From CAZOVB01 sp046541415 (GTDB taxonomy: Bacteria > Planctomycetota > Phycisphaerae > SM23-33), in the NCBI GenBank assembly GCA_046541415.1, contig JBKHDI010000010.1:1-64000 (forward strand): 64,000 bases of DNA. Reading direction: 5' to 3'. A model generated the notes under the pieces. The model was given only the letters and a program-made list of their open reading frames with translations, was not told where the DNA came from and ran no database searches. The translations under genes and the position numbers were made by a program. Of this stretch, positions 60,556 to 64,000 are shown in pieces (position 1 is the stretch's first letter; the number at the start of each line of letters is the position of its first letter).

Positions 60556-61812
60556 TCAGTCCTCGTCGCCCCCCGCCTCGGCGGCCGCCCTGCGGGCATC
60601 GTCGCAGTCAACCGGGGCGATCTCCAGCGTCCGCGGGCCCAGCAGCGAGATCGCCCAGGCCCCGGCCGGGGCAGTCAGCAATATCGCCAGCACAGCCATC
60701 GCCAGGATCAACTCGCCCGGGGCGGTGTCCATCCCCGCCGCGGACATCGCCGCCAGGGGCACTGCGCCGATGGCCGCCTGGACGGTGGCCTTGGGCAGGT
60801 AGGCGACGTTGACGAACAGCCTCTCTCGAGCTGTCAGGTCGCTGCCGAGCAGGCTCAGCCAGACCCCGCCGCTTCGGGCCAGCAGGCCGATGAGAATCAC
60901 CCCTGCCCCGGCCAGCCCCGCCTCCCAGGCCACCGGCAGGTTCACCTGCGCGCCGACCAGCGTAAACAGCAGGATCTCGGCCAGGATCCACACCTTGCCC
61001 AGCTTGGCCGATATCTCGTGGGCCATCCGCTCGCGACGCTCCAGGAAGATCACCCCGATCGCCATCGCCGAGACCAGCGCGGCAAAAGGCAGCCACCCGG
61101 CCAGGACGTGCTGCAGGCGGAGCAACAGCAGCGACGCCGCCACGATCGCCAGCACCCGCTTGGTCGCCCGCGGATTGAAGCGGTCGAACAGGCGATACAG
61201 CCCCCAGCCGACCAGCAGGCCCACAGCCACACCCAGGACAATCGAAATCGGGATCCCCGCCAGCTGCCAGGCCAGGTTCGCCTCGACTCCGGTGTACAGG
61301 CCGACCATCACGCCGAAAACGACAATCACGTAAACATCGTCAACCGAGCTGGCCGCCAGAACCATCGTCGGAATGCCCTTCCGGGCCCCGCGCCGCTGCT
61401 GGATCAAGCCGATCATCATCGGAACCACCACAGCCGGTGAAACCGCTGCCAGCACCGAGCCCAGCAGGGCTGCGCCCATCGTCGAAAGCCCCAGCAGACG
61501 GGGCCCAGCCAGGGTAATCGCCCCGATCTCCAGGCTGGCCGGAACAAATGCCAGCAGCAGCGCCCGGCCTCCGACGCGGTGCAGAACGCTGCGGCTGAGC
61601 TCGAAGCCCGCCCGCAGCAGAATCACGATCAACGCCATCAGCCGCAGGTCCTGACCGACGCCCAGCAGCTCCGGATCGATCCACCCCAGCACGTAAGGCC
61701 CGAAGACAACGCCCGCCAGGAGCATCCCCACCAGGCCCGGTATCCGCACCTTGCCCAGCAGCCACGCGCCCAGGAGAGAAACCAGAATCAACTCCGCAAT
61801 GCTCGTCGCCAT
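60556..61812 (-). CDS. cation:proton antiporter (CPA family)
   Basis: A 418-aa polytopic membrane protein with about 12-13 hydrophobic segments. The unwound-helix motif includes SSVDDVYV with D158-D159, the acidic pair typical of electrogenic Na+/H+ exchangers. LLRAGFELS and LGSVLAAVSPAVVVPMMIGL are CPA1/NhaP-like. ATG 61812 with GGTGGAG upstream is preferred; 20 residues of open frame before it look unrelated. The ion cannot be named from sequence. It converges with the preceding gene, 7 bp between stops. Confidence 0.85.
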   Translation of the reverse strand: MATSIAELILVSLLGAWLLGKVRIPGLVGMLLAGVVFGPYVLGWIDPELLGVGQDLRLMALIVILLRAGFELSRSVLHRVGGRALLLAFVPASLEIGAITLAGPRLLGLSTMGAALLGSVLAAVSPAVVVPMMIGLIQQRRGARKGIPTMVLAASSVDDVYVIVVFGVMVGLYTGVEANLAWQLAGIPISIVLGVAVGLLVGWGLYRLFDRFNPRATKRVLAIVAASLLLLRLQHVLAGWLPFAALVSAMAIGVIFLERRERMAHEISAKLGKVWILAEILLFTLVGAQVNLPVAWEAGLAGAGVILIGLLARSGGVWLSLLGSDLTARERLFVNVAYLPKATVQAAIGAVPLAAMSAAGMDTAPGELILAMAVLAILLTAPAGAWAISLLGPRTLEIAPVDCDDARRAAAEAGGDED

Positions 61813-61974
61813 CAGACTCCACCTGCAAAAGGTCCCGGTCCGGACCATATCCTCCCCCGACACGCCGTACAAGCCTCGCCTCGACTATGGCCGGTGTGTT
61901 CCTTCCTCGCCGGGCACGCCGTAGCCGTATCCCGGCGTATTGAGCCAGGACGTAACTGCCTTCGTGTAGAAACA

Positions 61975-62010
61975 CTGCAGCCCGTCACCTCTCCCGGCGA
62001 CGGGCTGCAG
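61975..62010 (-). terminator. terminator of the PEP-CTERM gene
   Basis: Perfect 12-bp arms (CTGCAGCCCGTC and its complement) with a 12-nt loop lie 25 bp after the stop. The minus strand continues TGTTTCTACACG. Confidence 0.7.
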
Positions 62011-62035
62011 GAAACCTTCTCGGAGTCTTGTATTT

Positions 62036-63763
62036 TCAGCGTTTGCGGCGTCTGAGCAGGGCCAGGCCACCCAGTGCCAGCAGGGACAGACAGGCCGGTT
62101 CGGGCACGACGTTGCCAGCCCCGCCGTTGTAGAGATACTCCACTTGCTCTTGGGTGAGCTTGCCGCGATAGATGGCCAGGTCGTCCAACCAGCCGCCGAA
62201 GAAGTCGCCGGGGTCAGAGCCGTCATATTCCATGCCGAGTTGCATGAACGCTGCAGCGTCCCAGTCGATGACCTTCGAGGTAAAGCCGGGCAGCACGGTC
62301 CCGTCGACATAGACAACCTGCTCGCCGGTCTCGCCGTCGTGGACTACCGCCAGGTGGTGCCACTTCTGGTCATTGAAGTCGGCTCCGGGTGCCGAACTGG
62401 TGGTATCGATAAAGATACCGCCGGTTTCCGGGTCGATGCCGATCCGGTAGAGGTTGCCCGAGGCAGTATTGGATCCAACAAAAAGGCTGTTCCAGGTGTA
62501 CGTGCCAACCTGGTCGCCGTGGTCGGTCTTGAACCAGAGGCTTACGGAAGTGTCATCTCCAGTGGACAACTCATCGAGAACCGAGTCGATCTCCACGTAC
62601 TGCCCGAAGCTACTTTGCAGTGATGTATATGCGTTGAGCGTTCCGTCTTCTATCAGACGCAGGGCCCCGTCGCCCAGCTTGACACTGTCTGTCGCAATGC
62701 CGGGCAGACCGTGGTCGATCCCGCTGGTGCCGACAAACTTCCGGGCCGATCCGTCATGCCCGTTGCCGCTGGCGTCGGTCAGGCCGGTGGCGGTGTCGAA
62801 CGGATAGTAGGCCAGTAAAACAGCCGGAGTGATTTCTTCGATTGCGGCCGGAACCATCACCCGCGAGCCTTGCCGGCCGTAGCCAACGACGTCGAAAGCG
62901 TACGAACCATCTTCGATGTTAACGCCAAGGGTGACGGTCGAGTAGGCGTTGTCTGCGACCGGGTCCGTGCCTCCCCCTACGTTACCAACGGTGGTCATGT
63001 AGTGGATGCCGTTGATCTGGGAGTACCCGCCGGAGTGATGGTGCCCCTGAAAGACGGCTTGGACTTGGCCGTCGGCCTCGAGGATGCTGCGCACCTGCGT
63101 GCCGTTCTTGACGTTCAAACTGTCAGAGTCGGGCCTGTCGAGCGTCTGGTGGATGAAGATGACGGTCGGGGCCTCGACTGCGGCCAGATCGGTGGCCAGC
63201 CATTCCAGTTGCTGCTGGGGGATGTTTGCGTCGGTCCAGTCAAAATTCCCGCTGTCATAGGCCGTCCCGTCGGAGGTGAAGCAGGCGTCCAGTGTGACAA
63301 AGTGCACGCCGTTATGGTTGAAGGAGTAATACGTGCTGCTGGGATCAATGCCCGTGTTGGTCACGCGGGCCTGGAAGTCCGTCTTGGAGATCGAATCCAA
63401 GTCATGGTTGCCCAGTACGTGGTAGGTCGGGCCGGTGTAGGTCTGGTAGACGGCCTCGACCTCTTCGAGGTACTGCTTGGTGGTCTGAGGGTTGGGGGTA
63501 GGGTACTGGTCTTTGAAATCGCCGAGTTCCACGACGAAATCCACGCCGAGATCGTTCATGTGATCAGCGAAAACCTGCGTTTTGTCCAGCGCGGCGGAAT
63601 AGTATCTGCCCGTATCGGGCCGGTTGGCATGGTGGATGTCGGCGATCAGGCCGAAGGTCAGCATCGACTGATACCCTGCAGGCAGTTGGGCGTTGGTTTG
63701 CTGGGCGGTCCAGCAGCAGACGATGGCGGCCAGAAAGACTCCAAAGCGGAATGGTTTTCTCAC
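62036..63763 (-). CDS. secreted metallophosphoesterase with LamG-like domain and PEP-CTERM anchor
   Basis: A 575-aa protein. The start is GTG 63763, supported by AAGGAG six bases upstream; it gives a clean signal peptide (VRKPFRFGVFLAAIVCC, cleavage near TNA|Q). The calcineurin-like domain has GLIADIHH, ELGDF, VLGNHDLDS and FQGHHHSGG. A LamG/concanavalin-like domain follows (YYPFDTATGLTDASGNGHDG, WHHLAVVHDG). The C-terminus is a PEP-CTERM sorting signal: VVPEPACLSLLALGGLALL then RRRKR. It is probably exported and processed by an exosortase encoded elsewhere. Confidence 0.9.
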   Translation of the reverse strand: MRKPFRFGVFLAAIVCCWTAQQTNAQLPAGYQSMLTFGLIADIHHANRPDTGRYYSAALDKTQVFADHMNDLGVDFVVELGDFKDQYPTPNPQTTKQYLEEVEAVYQTYTGPTYHVLGNHDLDSISKTDFQARVTNTGIDPSSTYYSFNHNGVHFVTLDACFTSDGTAYDSGNFDWTDANIPQQQLEWLATDLAAVEAPTVIFIHQTLDRPDSDSLNVKNGTQVRSILEADGQVQAVFQGHHHSGGYSQINGIHYMTTVGNVGGGTDPVADNAYSTVTLGVNIEDGSYAFDVVGYGRQGSRVMVPAAIEEITPAVLLAYYPFDTATGLTDASGNGHDGSARKFVGTSGIDHGLPGIATDSVKLGDGALRLIEDGTLNAYTSLQSSFGQYVEIDSVLDELSTGDDTSVSLWFKTDHGDQVGTYTWNSLFVGSNTASGNLYRIGIDPETGGIFIDTTSSAPGADFNDQKWHHLAVVHDGETGEQVVYVDGTVLPGFTSKVIDWDAAAFMQLGMEYDGSDPGDFFGGWLDDLAIYRGKLTQEQVEYLYNGGAGNVVPEPACLSLLALGGLALLRRRKR

Positions 63764-64000
63764 GGTAGGCTCCTTTTGCATCAGGAATGATTGCGCGTGT
63801 CGTTCTCGTTTGACGACCAGAGCGAAAGGTAGCGAGATTCTGTTAGCGTGGCGCATGCAACTGAAGAACTCTCGGAAAACGTTCTGCAACCATATAATTT
63901 ACATTGGCTTAGCGTCTTGTTACCAAACATCATTAACCAACGCAGAAACGGACCTTGCACTGCGAGAGTTGCACCGACGCTAGGGAGAAAAGATGCAGAT

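Overview
The window is GC-rich bacterial chromosomal DNA, densely coded on both strands. Several traits together suggest a planctomycete-like bacterium, most likely of the Phycisphaerae side: a PEP-CTERM secreted protein, a DUF4159 protein with a toroid N-terminus, a prepilin-type protein with an H-x-DG-like tail, a BNR_4 protein, two groEL genes around groES, and anaerobic energy modules ([FeFe] hydrogenase and Rnf). The taxonomic call is inference from gene content; no rRNA is present. Layout: 0.3-3.9 kb (+) carries thiS, thiG, a small membrane protein and a dinG-like helicase. 3.9-9.4 kb (-) carries miaB, an FAD oxidoreductase and an acidic-tailed membrane protein. 9.5-15.6 kb (-) is a chaperone block read groEL2, groES, groEL1, dnaJ, grpE, fmdB-like. 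16.1-20.2 kb (+) is a hydrogenase operon: a single-domain response regulator, then NuoE-like, NuoF-like and HydA subunits, ending in a strong terminator. 21.8-26.8 kb (-) is queC-folP-cdaA-cdaR-proA, which includes the c-di-AMP synthase and its YbbR partner. Divergent from it are queF and apbE (+). 29.3-35.2 kb (-) is a complete rnf operon in the order X, C, D, G, E, A, B behind two tandem promoters. Around 35.4-41.4 kb lie ispD, a BNR protein, tRNA-His, and parB with three perfect 16-bp parS palindromes, followed by an asparagine-synthase family gene. 41.5-49.1 kb carries a MazG/dUTPase-like protein, the DUF4159 protein, phoH-pgpH (c-di-AMP phosphodiesterase type) and a prepilin-like protein. 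49.7-52.0 kb (+) is a UDP-sugar pyrophosphorylase and nadK. The last 12 kb mixes a peptidase, hflX, a PHP protein, a metallo-beta-lactamase hydrolase, a GNAT, a second FAD oxidoreductase, an antiporter and a PEP-CTERM phosphoesterase. How the parts fit: the hydrogenase (NADH/H2), Rnf (ferredoxin:NAD with ion pumping) and ApbE (flavinylation of RnfG/RnfD) form a coherent redox-energy set for a fermentative or anaerobic lifestyle. CdaA/CdaR and the 7TM-HD protein give synthesis and breakdown of c-di-AMP, with proA as an osmolyte-relevant neighbour. ParB and three parS sites mark a chromosome partition locus, so the window may lie near the replication origin. I saw no CRISPR array, insertion sequence, prophage or recognisable defence island. 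The most interesting leads are the parS cluster with an orphan parB, a CRP-type palindrome and response regulator heading the hydrogenase operon, unusual subunits in the hydrogenase and Rnf complexes, and the altered DGA motif in CdaA.
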